DNA of 64,000 nucleotides, taken from Halobacillus_B sp963739045. Its GTDB lineage: Bacteria > Bacillota > Bacilli > Bacillales > Halobacillaceae. Below are positions 36,193 to 46,327 of this stretch, in pieces (the first letter of the stretch is position 1; every line of letters starts with the position of its first letter). A program made the position numbers and the translations under genes. The notes beneath the pieces are model-generated. The model had not been told where the DNA came from and did no database searches. It saw only the letters and a program-made list of their open reading frames with translations. The stretch lies in NCBI GenBank assembly GCA_963739045.1, contig CAVTYY010000005.1, positions 496,001 to 560,000 of the forward strand, written 5' to 3'.

Positions 36193-38088
36193 GTGGACAT
36201 TTTAAAGAAAATACAAGACCACCGGGAACAAGAAGAGGAACTTAAATGGGAAGGTACATTTGCCGAATATTTGGATTTATTAAAGGAACGTCCTTTTTTA
36301 GCTCAATCAGCACATTCCCGTGTATATAACATGATTAAAAATGCGGGTGTAGCAGAAGAACATGACCATAAGCGTTATAAATTCTTTGATGATGATATCT
36401 ATGGTCTGGATCTTGCTATGGAGAAACTGGTGGAGGAATATTTCCATCCAGCAGCACGGAGATTGGATGTCAGGAAACGGATCTTACTTCTAATGGGGCC
36501 GGTAAGCGGCGGGAAGTCAACGTTAGTCAACCTTTTGAAACGCGGACTTGAAAAGTTCTCTCACACCGATGACGGTGCCGTGTTTGCTATAAAAGGATGC
36601 CCGATGCATGAGGATCCGCTTCACTTAATTCCTCACTTGCTGAGAGAAGAATTTGCAGAACAATATGGAATTCGGATTGAAGGAAGTTTGTCACCTCTGA
36701 ATACAATGCGGCTGGAGAGTGAATACGGCGGCAGGATTGAGGATGTTCTTGTCGAGCGTATTTTCTTTTCTGAAGATAAGCGTACAGGCATTGGTACCTT
36801 TAGTCCTTCTGATCCTAAGTCGCAGGATATTGCTGATCTAACAGGGTCTATTGACTTTTCAACCATTGCCCAATATGGATCAGAATCTGATCCTCGTGCT
36901 TATCGTTTTGATGGCGAGCTGAACAAAGCCAACCGTGGAATGATGGAATTCCAGGAAATGCTGAAATGTGATGAGAAGTTTCTGTGGCACCTATTAAGTC
37001 TGACTCAGGAAGGAAACTTTAAGGCAGGAAGATTTGCACTTATTTCCGCAGATGAATTGATTGTGGCCCATACCAACGAGGCAGAGTATCGTTCCTTTAT
37101 CGCGAACAAGAAGAATGAAGCGCTGCATTCCCGGATGATTGTTATGCCTGTCCCTTATAACTTAAAATTCAGCCAAGAAGAAAAAATCTATGAAAAAATG
37201 ATTAACGAGAGTGATATCCGTGATGTGCACATTGCTCCGCACACATTGAAGGTTGCTGCAATGTTCTCTATTCTAACGAGATTAAAAGAATCGAAAAAAG
37301 CGTCCATCGATTCTTTGAAAAAACTGCGACTCTATGATGGCGAGATCCTGGAAGGGTTCAGCGATGTGGATGTGGAGGAGCTTAAGCGGGAGTTTTCTGA
37401 CGAGGGAATGAGCGGTATTGACCCTCGATATGTTATTAACCGGATTTCTTCTACTATTATTAAGAAAGAAATGACTTCGATTAATGCTCTGGATGTCCTA
37501 AGATCATTAAAAGACGGCCTCGACAGTCACGCTTCTATATCCAGTGACGATAAAGAGCGCTATCTGGAGTTCATCTCTTTGGCTCGTAAAGAATACGATG
37601 ACATAGCTAAGAAAGAAGTACAGAAAGCGTTTGTTTATTCTTATGAAGAATCCGCTGTGACGCTAATGGATAACTATTTAGACAATGTCGAAGCTTACTG
37701 CAATAAATCTAAACTGAGGGACCCGCTTACAGGAGAAGAACTAAATCCTGATGAACGTCTGATGCGTTCAATTGAAGAACAAATCGGAGTCTCAGAGAAT
37801 GCTAAAAAAGCATTCAGAGAAGAAATTCTGATACGGATCTCCGCTTATGCTAGAAAAGGAAAGAAATTTGATTACCAGTCCCATGAACGATTAAGAGAAG
37901 CGATTCAGAAGAAATTATTCGCTGATTTGAAAGACGTTGTAAAAATTACAACTTCTACGAAAACTCCAGATGAACAGCAGTTGAAGAAAATGAATGAAGT
38001 GGTAGCTACTCTAGTAGACGAACATGGCTACAATTCAAGTTCTGCGAATGAGTTACTTAAATACGTTGGAAGCTTGTTAAACCGATAG
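36193..38088 (+). CDS. prkA: PrkA, AAA+ sporulation serine kinase/protease-like protein
   Basis: 631 residues. N-terminal AAA+ ATPase with Walker A MGPVSGGKSTLVN (about 101-113) and a central domain typical of PrkA. The C-terminal region (QSHERLREAIQKKLFADLKD) is the eukaryotic-kinase-like PrkA C domain. In Bacillus it is needed for efficient sporulation, with ATPase and reported kinase or Lon-like protease activity. Start GTG, with gggggaggt 9 nt upstream. Normally followed by yhbH; here yhbH lies 10.6 kb away. Confidence 0.94.
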   Translation: MDILKKIQDHREQEEELKWEGTFAEYLDLLKERPFLAQSAHSRVYNMIKNAGVAEEHDHKRYKFFDDDIYGLDLAMEKLVEEYFHPAARRLDVRKRILLLMGPVSGGKSTLVNLLKRGLEKFSHTDDGAVFAIKGCPMHEDPLHLIPHLLREEFAEQYGIRIEGSLSPLNTMRLESEYGGRIEDVLVERIFFSEDKRTGIGTFSPSDPKSQDIADLTGSIDFSTIAQYGSESDPRAYRFDGELNKANRGMMEFQEMLKCDEKFLWHLLSLTQEGNFKAGRFALISADELIVAHTNEAEYRSFIANKKNEALHSRMIVMPVPYNLKFSQEEKIYEKMINESDIRDVHIAPHTLKVAAMFSILTRLKESKKASIDSLKKLRLYDGEILEGFSDVDVEELKREFSDEGMSGIDPRYVINRISSTIIKKEMTSINALDVLRSLKDGLDSHASISSDDKERYLEFISLARKEYDDIAKKEVQKAFVYSYEESAVTLMDNYLDNVEAYCNKSKLRDPLTGEELNPDERLMRSIEEQIGVSENAKKAFREEILIRISAYARKGKKFDYQSHERLREAIQKKLFADLKDVVKITTSTKTPDEQQLKKMNEVVATLVDEHGYNSSSANELLKYVGSLLNR

Positions 38089-38096
38089 TTAATCCC

Positions 38097-38145
38097 AAAC
38101 CGCCGGACCGTGAACCCTTTCACAGTCCGGCGGTTTGTTGTGTTA
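38097..38145 (+). terminator. prkA terminator
   Basis: Stem aaaccgccggac/gtccggcggttt with extra gtg/cac pairing; the U tract is weak (gttgtgtt). Confidence 0.65.
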
Positions 38146-38177
38146 TAATGGCGTCAAAATGAAAGTGGGTGGGACGA

Positions 38178-39722
38178 TTGGCGAAGAAATATTATGCAAT
38201 TATTGATGTAGGTTCAAATACTATGAGACTGGTCATTTACCTCAGAGATAAAGGCGGACGTTTGCGAGAAATTGAGAATGTCAAGGCTGTCGCCCGTTTA
38301 AGAAACTACTTGCTGGATAATGAAACACTTTCAGAACAGGGCGTGCAAAAGCTGACGAGTACATTAAACAGCTTTAATGAAGTTGCCAAATCGTATCAAC
38401 TAGAAGAGATGGTTTGTGTAGCTACGGCAACAATCAGGCAGGCAGCTAATCAATCAGAAATTCTGAAAAGAGTATCTGATCAAACAGGTTTCCACATGAG
38501 GATTCTCTCAGAACATGAAGAAGCGTATTATGGATACTTAGCGGTTGTGAATTCTACTTCAGTAACGGAAGGGATCACAGTTGATATTGGCGGGGGAAGT
38601 ACGGAAGTTACATATTTTAAAGATCGACAGCTTATTGAATCACACAGTTTTCCCTTTGGAGCTCTTACCTTAAAACAAGACTTTTTTAAAGAAGATCTCC
38701 CTACTGAAGAAGAGTTTTCTAATCTTCGTCACTACGTACTTGAGCAGTTTCACTCCCTGCCGTGGCTTAAAGAACGTCACGTCCCTTTAATTGGAATAGG
38801 CGGTGGCGCACGTAACCTTGTGCAGATTGATCAAAGCCTTAAAGATTACCCTCTCGCTGGTCTTCACCAATATAAAATGAAAGACAGCGATTTGTCTTTT
38901 GTTAAAAATTATCTGTTTACGTTGCCGATGAAAAAACTTCAGAAAGTGGAGGGGCTATCAAAGGATCGTGCTGATATTATTCTGCCTGCTACAGAGGTCT
39001 TCCATTCACTGTATGACACTATCCAGGCGACGGGCTTTATATTGAGCCGTAAAGGTCTTAGGGACGGTGTTTTCTATGAACAGCTTACAAGAGACATGGG
39101 AACTTCTCTGTTTCCTAATGTCCTGGAGGAAAGTATTCAGGAATTAATCAACGATTATGAGCTAAGCATGAAACAGGTTCATCACGTTCAGCATTTGACC
39201 TATGAGCTCTTTCATCAGCTCCATGATAAAGGGATCGGATCCTTAACGAAAGAGGATTGGACCGAGGTGAAAAGGGCGAGTTATGTGTTTAATTTAGGGG
39301 AATACATTGATAATGAAGCCAGTTCCCAACATACCTTTTATTTATTGGCGAACCGGACAATTGATGGCTTGATGCATATCGAGCGGCTCCGTTTAGCTTT
39401 AATGGCATCCTTTAAGAATAAAACGATTTTCAAGCAGTTTCTGCACCCTTATAAAAAATGGTTTTTAAAAACAGAACAAAAAAAGATCCGGCTGCTTGGG
39501 GCAATGCTTAAATTCTGCTACAGCCTCGATAGTACCCGGAGACAAACAGTGCAGGACATTCACATTGCCATACATGATGGAGATCTGCAGATAACTGCTT
39601 ATTCAGGAGGCGACTGGATGCCGGAAGAGTATCAAGCAGAGAAACAGAAAAAGCACTTGGAAAAAGCTTTGAAGAGGTCGATCGAATTGTCTTTTGAAGA
39701 GACAAGCGGAAGTTCCTCCTAA
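38178..39722 (+). CDS. ppx: Exopolyphosphatase Ppx/GppA family
   Basis: Removes terminal phosphates from polyphosphate or pppGpp. ASKHA-type phosphate motifs IIDVGSNTMRLVIY (near the N-terminus) and ITVDIGGGSTEVTYF are visible, and IGIGGGARN is the adenosine-like motif. The C-terminal part is helical (HD-like). Start taken as TTG 38178 with ggtggga upstream; GTG 38169 is possible. Forms a polyphosphate pair with ppk, 108 nt downstream. Confidence 0.92.
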   Translation: MAKKYYAIIDVGSNTMRLVIYLRDKGGRLREIENVKAVARLRNYLLDNETLSEQGVQKLTSTLNSFNEVAKSYQLEEMVCVATATIRQAANQSEILKRVSDQTGFHMRILSEHEEAYYGYLAVVNSTSVTEGITVDIGGGSTEVTYFKDRQLIESHSFPFGALTLKQDFFKEDLPTEEEFSNLRHYVLEQFHSLPWLKERHVPLIGIGGGARNLVQIDQSLKDYPLAGLHQYKMKDSDLSFVKNYLFTLPMKKLQKVEGLSKDRADIILPATEVFHSLYDTIQATGFILSRKGLRDGVFYEQLTRDMGTSLFPNVLEESIQELINDYELSMKQVHHVQHLTYELFHQLHDKGIGSLTKEDWTEVKRASYVFNLGEYIDNEASSQHTFYLLANRTIDGLMHIERLRLALMASFKNKTIFKQFLHPYKKWFLKTEQKKIRLLGAMLKFCYSLDSTRRQTVQDIHIAIHDGDLQITAYSGGDWMPEEYQAEKQKKHLEKALKRSIELSFEETSGSSS

Positions 39723-39739
39723 ATCATTTTTTCACGAAC

Positions 39740-39780
39740 TTTACAGGATATTTATACAGATTTAACGTTCAGCTTATATT
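39740..39780 (+). promoter_or_regulatory. PhoP-box-like array and -10 of ppk
   Basis: Three hexamers with 11-bp spacing: TTTACA (39740), TTTATA (39751) and TTAACG (39762), against the PhoP direct repeat TT(A/T)ACA-N5. A -10 TATATT (39775-39780) lies 7 nt after the last and there is no good -35 element. This is the arrangement of PhoP-activated promoters in Bacillus. Confidence 0.6.
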
Positions 39781-39830
39781 TAGGGGGTATTGTGAAAATA
39801 GGACTACAAAATGTAAAGGGTGAACGTTAA

Positions 39831-41933
39831 ATGTTAACAGAATCCAAAACTTTAGAATTAGACAACCCGTTATACTATAATAATCGAGAACTGAGTTGGC
39901 TTGCGTTTAACGAACGTGTACTTGAAGAAGCTCAGGATGATGATAACCCTTTGCTGGAACGGCTTAAATTTCTTGCCATTTGTTCTTCTAATTTGGATGA
40001 GTTTTTCATGGTTCGGGTGGCCGGGTTAAAAGATCAGGTGAAGGCAGGGTTTAACAAACCTGAAAATAAGGCAGGCTTAACTCCAAAGCAGCAGCTCGCA
40101 AAGATTGCAAGTATTAATTATGATATTGTCCACAAACAATATGAATCCTACCAGAAAATGATGCCGCAGCTTGAGGATGAAGATATTTCAATCCTGTCCA
40201 TTGAAGATCTTACTCAGGATGAAATACAGCGGATGGAGAAATATTTTGATGAAGAAATCTTTCCTGTTCTCACTCCTATGGCAGTGGACGCTTATCGGCC
40301 ATTCCCGATGTTATTAAATAGATCCATAAACTTAGCTGTGGTCTTAAAGGATGCCTTTGATACGACAGAGGAAGTAACGAAAACGGCAATCGTTCAAGTT
40401 CCTTCTGTACTGAACCGATTTATTGAAATTACCCATGAATCGAAGCATCAGTTCATTCTACTGGAAGAAATCATTAGTTATTTCATCAATAAATTATTCC
40501 GCGGGTTTATCGTAGAATCTATTTCTGAATTCCGGATTACGAGAAATGCGGATATGACGATTCACGAAGAAGGTGCCCGAGATTTATTAAAAGAAATAGA
40601 AAAAGAACTTAAAAAACGAAAATGGGGAGCGGCAGTCAGACTAGAGGTCCGGGAAGGGAAATTTGATGATAAGGTCATTGCCTTTCTTCTGCGGGTGCTT
40701 GAGATTCATAAGGATGACCTTTACATCACGAATGGGCCGCTTGACCTGACATTTCTCTTTAAGTTTCATAAATCCATAGCTGAATATAAAGACCATCTTG
40801 TCTACGAGAAGCTGATGCCGCAGCCGCCTCGTGATCTAGAGGGTGAAGAGAATATCTTTGATGCAGCATGCGAAGGTGATTTGTTTCTGCATCACCCATT
40901 TGAATCTTTTGAACCGGTAGTGGAATTCGTCTCGGAAGCGGCTGATGACAATGAGGTACTGGCTATTAAACAGACATTGTACCGGGTAAGTGGAGATTCT
41001 CCCATCATAGAAGCCCTGAAAAGAGCCGCCGAGAATGGAAAACAGGTAACGGTACTCGTGGAACTGAAAGCCCGGTTCGATGAAGAAAATAACGTTCAAT
41101 GGGCAAAGGAACTAGAGAAAGCTGGGTGTCATGTGATTTATGGCATGACATACTTGAAAACTCATAGTAAAATAACATTGGTCGTTCGTAAACGGCAAGA
41201 CAAAATTGAGCGTTTCGTTCACCTCGGGACAGGGAATTATAATGACCAGACAGCATCGCTCTATACAGATATGGGAATTATTACGTCTAAACGTAAATTT
41301 GGGATTGATGCTACTGATTTCTTTAACTATTTAAGCGGTTATACTGAAAAACCGCATTACCACCATTTATCGATGGCTCCTTTTGATATTCGCAATGACT
41401 TCATTCGATTCATTCATAATGAAATTCGTTTTCATAAGCAGCATGGTAACGGAAGAATTATTGCTAAAATGAATTCATTAACGGATAAAGCCTTAATTAT
41501 GAAACTTTACGAAGCTTCTCAGGCGGGTGTGCAAATTGATTTGATTATCCGGGGCATTTGCTGTTTGCGGCCCGGAATTACGGGAGTCAGTGATAATATC
41601 CGGGTAATTAGTATAGTAGGACGCTTTTTGGAACACAGCCGTATTTTCTTTTTTAACCATAATGGTGATGAACGAATGTTTTTATCCTCAGCGGATATGA
41701 TGACGCGGAACATGGCAAAGAGAGTAGAACTTTTATTTCCAATTTATGATTCTTCAGTTAAATCCCGGTTAAATAAAATTTTATCTCTCATGCTTCGTGA
41801 TAATGTCAAAGCCCGTGAACAAGAGAGCGATGGCAGCTACCGCTATGTAAAGCCCCGAAAAGGGGAGGAACGCATGAACAGCCAAATGAAGCTATTTGAC
41901 TTAGCGTACCGGGTTCTTGAGGATGAAGAATAA
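39831..41933 (+). CDS. ppk: Polyphosphate kinase 1
   Basis: Reversibly makes polyphosphate from ATP. 700 residues with the four Ppk domains. The autophosphorylated histidine is in LKTHSKITLVVRKR and the second conserved histidine in VHLGTGNYND (PLD-like fold). N-terminus NRELSWLAFNERVLEEAQD is typical. RBS aaaggg. Adjacent to ppx, with a PhoP-like site of its own. B. subtilis lacks a close ppk, so this is a difference from the model organism. Confidence 0.95.
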   Translation: MLTESKTLELDNPLYYNNRELSWLAFNERVLEEAQDDDNPLLERLKFLAICSSNLDEFFMVRVAGLKDQVKAGFNKPENKAGLTPKQQLAKIASINYDIVHKQYESYQKMMPQLEDEDISILSIEDLTQDEIQRMEKYFDEEIFPVLTPMAVDAYRPFPMLLNRSINLAVVLKDAFDTTEEVTKTAIVQVPSVLNRFIEITHESKHQFILLEEIISYFINKLFRGFIVESISEFRITRNADMTIHEEGARDLLKEIEKELKKRKWGAAVRLEVREGKFDDKVIAFLLRVLEIHKDDLYITNGPLDLTFLFKFHKSIAEYKDHLVYEKLMPQPPRDLEGEENIFDAACEGDLFLHHPFESFEPVVEFVSEAADDNEVLAIKQTLYRVSGDSPIIEALKRAAENGKQVTVLVELKARFDEENNVQWAKELEKAGCHVIYGMTYLKTHSKITLVVRKRQDKIERFVHLGTGNYNDQTASLYTDMGIITSKRKFGIDATDFFNYLSGYTEKPHYHHLSMAPFDIRNDFIRFIHNEIRFHKQHGNGRIIAKMNSLTDKALIMKLYEASQAGVQIDLIIRGICCLRPGITGVSDNIRVISIVGRFLEHSRIFFFNHNGDERMFLSSADMMTRNMAKRVELLFPIYDSSVKSRLNKILSLMLRDNVKAREQESDGSYRYVKPRKGEERMNSQMKLFDLAYRVLEDEE

Positions 41934-41965
41934 CAAGTTTATACCACTTTATTGGTAAAAGAGAA

Positions 41966-41995
41966 AAAGGCGTACCCAATGGTGCGTCTTTCTTG
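41966..41995 (+). terminator. ppk terminator
   Basis: Stem aaaggcgtacc/ggtgcgtcttt (11 pairs, two wobbles); moderate U tract. Confidence 0.6.
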
Positions 41996-42040
41996 TTATA
42001 ATGGTAATGTTGTTAAGATGCAAAAAATAAGCTGTATATG

Positions 42041-42097
42041 TTGAATAAGTATTCGAATCAATTCTATAATAGGGAATGGGCTTGCAAACGTTTACGA
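42041..42097 (+). promoter_or_regulatory. odhAB promoter with a cre site
   Basis: TTGAAT (42041-42046), 18-nt spacer, TATAAT (42065-42070). Downstream at 42082-42097 TTGCAAACGTTTACGA fits the CcpA cre consensus WTGNAARCGNWWWCAW with one mismatch. The position at about +5 to +20 suits repression by carbon catabolite control. Confidence 0.65.
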
Positions 42098-42134
42098 AAC
42101 AACACTAGTCAACAACTACTTGGGGGTATTACAC

Positions 42135-45005
42135 GTGTCAATACAAGGGTCCACCGAAAGATTCTGGGAAAACTTTCACGGCCCCAATATGGGGTACATC
42201 GAAGAACAATATGAACAATATCAAAAAGATCCCTCTGCTGTCGATCCTTCTTTAAAAGAAGTATTTGATGAGCATGGGGCACCTGATTGGATGAAAACAG
42301 GAGCCGCCGCGCAACCAAATGGGGCCGCTTCAGCCACATCAGCCGATATTGAAAAAGTAACCTCAACGATGAAACTTGTTGAGGCTATTCGCCGTCATGG
42401 CCATTTACAGGCCAATATATATGCCGTTGGCAGTGATGAACGCCCAGCGACAAGACTACTTGATCCTGACTATTACGGATTAAGTGAGCAAGATTTAGAA
42501 GACATCCCAGCGGAATGGGTATGGCCGAATTCACCGGTTAAGCTGCAGAATGCTCTTCAAGTGGTGCGCACATTGAAAGAAAGATATGCGGGAACGATTT
42601 CATTTGAATTCGATCACGTTAACAATGATGACGAGCGCCACTGGCTGCAGAATAAAGTAGACGCTGGATTGTTTCAAGTCAATTTGAGTAATGAAGAGAA
42701 GAAAACACTACTAAAACGTTTGGCTAGAGTGGAAGGGTTTGAACAGTTTTTAGGAAAAACATTTGTTGCCCAGAAACGCTTTTCAATTGAAGGCCTGGAT
42801 ATTATGGTACCGATGCTTGATTATCTTATTCATTCAGCATCAACAGACAAAATTGAGAACATAATGATGGGAATGGCTCACCGCGGGCGTTTAAATGTTC
42901 TCGCTCACGTTCTAGGGAAGCCATATGATCTTATTTTCTCTGAATTTCACCATTCAGCGGATAAAGAACTCGTTCCTTCAGAAGGTTCCACAGGCATTAA
43001 CTATGGCTGGACGGGAGATGTGAAGTATCACTTTGGTGCTCACCGTAAAGTTGGAAATGGAGAGCAATCCACTACCCGCGTTACCTTGAGTCATAATCCG
43101 TCTCACCTGGAATATGTAAATCCAGTGGTAGAAGGCTTTACTAGAGCTGCACAGGATGATCGCACTAAACCTGGATACGCAGAAATGGATCAAGATGAAG
43201 CTTTCGGCGTATTAATCCACGGAGATGCTGCCTTCATCGGTGAAGGTGTAGTAGCAGAAACCCTTAATATGAGTGACCTGCCTGGTTATCGTACGGGTGG
43301 TACGATCCATATTATTGCTAACAATCTTGTAGGGTTTACAACGAATCGCAGTAATGGGCGATCTACCCGCTACGCCAGTGATCTGGCAAAAGGATTTGAA
43401 ATTCCAGTTATTCACGTAAATGCCGACGATCCAGTAGCTTGCTTATCAGCGATGGCATTCTCTTATGAGTATCGTCAGGAATTCCATAAAGACGTGTTAA
43501 TTGATCTAGTAGGCTACCGCCGTTATGGTCATAATGAAATTGATGAACCTAGAGCGACACAGCCGAAGCTGTATCAAGAGATTGACAATCATCCTACCGC
43601 TGCCTCCGTCTATGAAGAACGCCTGATTGACGAAGGTGTAGTAGACAAGGGTGCATTAGAAGAGTTAAAAGAAGAAATCGATAAAAAGATGAAAACAATT
43701 TATGACAACATGGGTGAGCACGATACGGACGAGCCTGAAGTCAAAGAGCGTCCGGGTGGAGTAGAACGTCCCCTTGATGAAATTGAAACAGCTATAAGCA
43801 TTGATCGTCTTCGCAGTTTGAATGAAGGAATGCTCGAGCGTCCAGAAGGATTTAATGGATTTAAAAAGCTTGAGAAGATTCTCCAAAGACGCGGGAAGAT
43901 GCTGGACGAAGATAATCAAGTAGATTGGGCTGCAGCGGAAGCTTTAGCTTTTGCATCGATTATCGAAGAGGGTACTCCTATCCGAATTACCGGTCAGGAT
44001 ACAGAAAGAGGAACATTTGCCCACCGTCATATGGTTCTTCATGATGTAGAAACGGGAGAAACTTATTGTCCGCTTCATGGATTAGAACAAGCAAAAGCTT
44101 CCTTCGATATCCATAATAGTCCTTTATCGGAAGCGGGAGTTATTGGCTTTGAATATGGATACAGCGTACAGGCACCTGAAGCATTAGTCCTTTGGGAAGC
44201 TCAATTTGGAGACTTTGCTAACGCTGGACAAGTTATTTTTGACCAATTTATTGCCGCTGGACGTGCAAAATGGGATGAAAAATCCAACATGGTCTTCCTT
44301 CTTCCTCATGGTTATGAAGGACAGGGACCAGAACACTCCAGTGCAAGACTAGAACGCTTCTTGCAAATGGGCGCAGAGAATAACTGGACAGTAGCTAATG
44401 TTACTTCCTCTGCTCAGTATTTCCATCTGCTAAGACGCCAGGCTGCCATTAGCAACCAGGAAGAAGCGCGTCCTTTAGTCTTAATGACACCTAAAAGTCT
44501 GTTAAGAAATCAACGCGTTGCCGTCGAAGGTAAACAGTTTAGTGAAGGTAAGTTCCAGCCTATCCTTAGACAGCCGGGGTTAACGAAAGAAGAGAACAAA
44601 GATAAAGTGAAAACCTTGCTGCTTGGAAGCGGAAAGATTATGGTCGATATAGAGGACACGGTTGAAAAAGCTGAAAATCATACGTTTGAAACCATTGATG
44701 CCGTTCGTATTGAACAAATCTATCCGTTCCCAGAGAAGCATTTGAAAGAAATCTTGAGCGATTATCCAAACCTTGAAGAACTTGTTTGGGTGCAAGAAGA
44801 ACCGCAAAATATGGGAACATGGTATTATGTAGAAGGAATTCTTCACAGATTGCTGAAAGACGGTCAGATTCACCGTTATGTTGGACGTCCTCACCGTGCT
44901 TCGCCATCTGTGGGTGAACCAAACATCCATAAAACCGAACAAAATCGTATAATCCATGAAGCGCTACAGATGTCTAAAGGAGGAAATTCAAATGAAGGAA
45001 ATTAA
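42135..45005 (+). CDS. odhA: 2-oxoglutarate dehydrogenase E1 component
   Basis: Thiamine-diphosphate enzyme decarboxylating 2-oxoglutarate and loading the succinyl group onto the OdhB lipoyl arm (TCA cycle). Visible motifs: MAHRGRLNVLAHVLGKP (phosphate/substrate region), GDAAFIGEGVVAETLNM (ThDP) and HGYEGQGPEHSSARLERFLQ in the pyrimidine-binding half. 956 residues from GTG 42135, chosen because gggggt precedes it; the upstream TTG 42120 overlaps that site. It overlaps odhB by 14 nt. Confidence 0.95.
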   Translation: MSIQGSTERFWENFHGPNMGYIEEQYEQYQKDPSAVDPSLKEVFDEHGAPDWMKTGAAAQPNGAASATSADIEKVTSTMKLVEAIRRHGHLQANIYAVGSDERPATRLLDPDYYGLSEQDLEDIPAEWVWPNSPVKLQNALQVVRTLKERYAGTISFEFDHVNNDDERHWLQNKVDAGLFQVNLSNEEKKTLLKRLARVEGFEQFLGKTFVAQKRFSIEGLDIMVPMLDYLIHSASTDKIENIMMGMAHRGRLNVLAHVLGKPYDLIFSEFHHSADKELVPSEGSTGINYGWTGDVKYHFGAHRKVGNGEQSTTRVTLSHNPSHLEYVNPVVEGFTRAAQDDRTKPGYAEMDQDEAFGVLIHGDAAFIGEGVVAETLNMSDLPGYRTGGTIHIIANNLVGFTTNRSNGRSTRYASDLAKGFEIPVIHVNADDPVACLSAMAFSYEYRQEFHKDVLIDLVGYRRYGHNEIDEPRATQPKLYQEIDNHPTAASVYEERLIDEGVVDKGALEELKEEIDKKMKTIYDNMGEHDTDEPEVKERPGGVERPLDEIETAISIDRLRSLNEGMLERPEGFNGFKKLEKILQRRGKMLDEDNQVDWAAAEALAFASIIEEGTPIRITGQDTERGTFAHRHMVLHDVETGETYCPLHGLEQAKASFDIHNSPLSEAGVIGFEYGYSVQAPEALVLWEAQFGDFANAGQVIFDQFIAAGRAKWDEKSNMVFLLPHGYEGQGPEHSSARLERFLQMGAENNWTVANVTSSAQYFHLLRRQAAISNQEEARPLVLMTPKSLLRNQRVAVEGKQFSEGKFQPILRQPGLTKEENKDKVKTLLLGSGKIMVDIEDTVEKAENHTFETIDAVRIEQIYPFPEKHLKEILSDYPNLEELVWVQEEPQNMGTWYYVEGILHRLLKDGQIHRYVGRPHRASPSVGEPNIHKTEQNRIIHEALQMSKGGNSNEGN

Positions 45006-46287
45006 AGTACCTGAATTAGCTGAATCCATTACTGAAGGTACAATTGCAGAATGGCTAGTAAAGAAAGGGGATCAAGTTGAAAAAGGCGATCCTATTCTTG
45101 AACTAGAAACAGATAAAGTAAATGTAGAAGTTAATGCAGACGCCAGCGGTGTCATTGCAGAACTGCTCAAAGACGAAGGTGAAGATGTGGAAGTAGGCGA
45201 CGTCATCGCTAAAGTTGATGAGAACGGTGAAGCAAGTTCATCGAATGAGGATTCCTCCTCAGACAAAGATCAAGAGGAAGAAAAGCAAGAAGAGAAACAA
45301 CAGCCTAAACAAGAAAAGCAGGAAGAAAAACCTGCAGCTAAATCTAATGATAAACAGGAAGCTTCTTCTGAGAAGGGCAATAAAGGGGAAGTAATCGCTA
45401 CTCCTGCAGCTCGCAAACGGGCTCGGGAGCTTGGAATTGATCTTTCTGAAATCTCTGCACGTGATCCACTTGGCCGTATTCGTCCGGAAGATGTAGATGC
45501 AGCGGCAAGCAGCAGCAGTCAGAAAGATGAAAAGAAAGCTCCTAAGAAAGAGAAGAAAGAAAGCAGTGAAAAAACAGAGTTTGAAAAGCCGGTAGAACGT
45601 GAGAAAATGTCCCGCCGCCGTCAAACCATTGCCAAGCGTCTAGTTGAAGCACAGCAGACTTCTGCCATGCTGACTACGTTCAATGAAGTGGATATGACTA
45701 ATGTGATGAAACTCCGCAGCGAACGTAAAGAATCCTTCATGAAAAAGCATGATGTTAAACTAGGATTTATGTCATTCTTCACGAAAGCAGCCGTAGGAGC
45801 ATTAAAAGAATTTCCACTAATCAATGCTGAAATTCAAGGAAACGAAGTTGTGAAAAAGAAATTCTACGACATCGGTATGGCTGTATCTACAGAAGAAGGT
45901 CTGGTTGTTCCTGTCGTACGTGATGCAGACAGACTTGACTTCGCAGGCATAGAAAAAGGAATCGCAGACGTGGCAACGAAAGCACGTAACAAAGAACTTC
46001 AACTGGAAGATCTTCAAGGCGGTTCATTTACGATTACAAATGGCGGAATCTTTGGTTCTATGCTTTCTACACCGATCCTGAATTCTCCACAGGTGGGAAT
46101 CCTGGGTCTGCATAACATTGAAAAACGCCCGAAAGTGATGCCTGACGATACGATCCAGGCACGCCCGATGATGTACATTGCGCTTTCTTATGACCATAGA
46201 ATTGTTGATGGTAAAGAAGCTGTTCAATTCCTTCGCAGAATTAAGGAAATGATTGAAGATCCTTATGATCTACTGCTAGAAGGATAA
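44992..46287 (+). CDS. odhB: Dihydrolipoyl succinyltransferase E2 component
   Basis: Core of the 2-oxoglutarate dehydrogenase complex. Lipoyl domain (about 2-75) with the lipoylated lysine in ELETDKVNVEV, an acidic linker rich in Glu, Lys and Gln, a peripheral-subunit-binding domain (ATPAARKRARELGID) and the catalytic domain with SYDHRIVDGKEAV. Start ATG 44992 with aaaggagg inside odhA; a frame open upstream is not needed. The start overlaps the odhA stop (translational coupling). Its lipoyl group depends on lipM and lipA. The E3 subunit is not in the window. Confidence 0.95.
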   Translation: MKEIKVPELAESITEGTIAEWLVKKGDQVEKGDPILELETDKVNVEVNADASGVIAELLKDEGEDVEVGDVIAKVDENGEASSSNEDSSSDKDQEEEKQEEKQQPKQEKQEEKPAAKSNDKQEASSEKGNKGEVIATPAARKRARELGIDLSEISARDPLGRIRPEDVDAAASSSSQKDEKKAPKKEKKESSEKTEFEKPVEREKMSRRRQTIAKRLVEAQQTSAMLTTFNEVDMTNVMKLRSERKESFMKKHDVKLGFMSFFTKAAVGALKEFPLINAEIQGNEVVKKKFYDIGMAVSTEEGLVVPVVRDADRLDFAGIEKGIADVATKARNKELQLEDLQGGSFTITNGGIFGSMLSTPILNSPQVGILGLHNIEKRPKVMPDDTIQARPMMYIALSYDHRIVDGKEAVQFLRRIKEMIEDPYDLLLEG

Positions 46288-46297
46288 TTAATAGGAG

Positions 46298-46327
46298 AAC
46301 CGCCGGCCGAGCCGGCGGTTTTTTTTG
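46298..46327 (+). terminator. odhAB terminator
   Basis: Perfect stem aaccgccggc/gccggcggtt with a 3-4 nt loop and eight T. Confidence 0.92.

Noticed and set aside
39767..39790. Sigma-B-like GTT...GGGTAT before ppk
   Set aside because: Spacing is too short (about 12 nt) and the PhoP-like array explains the region better.
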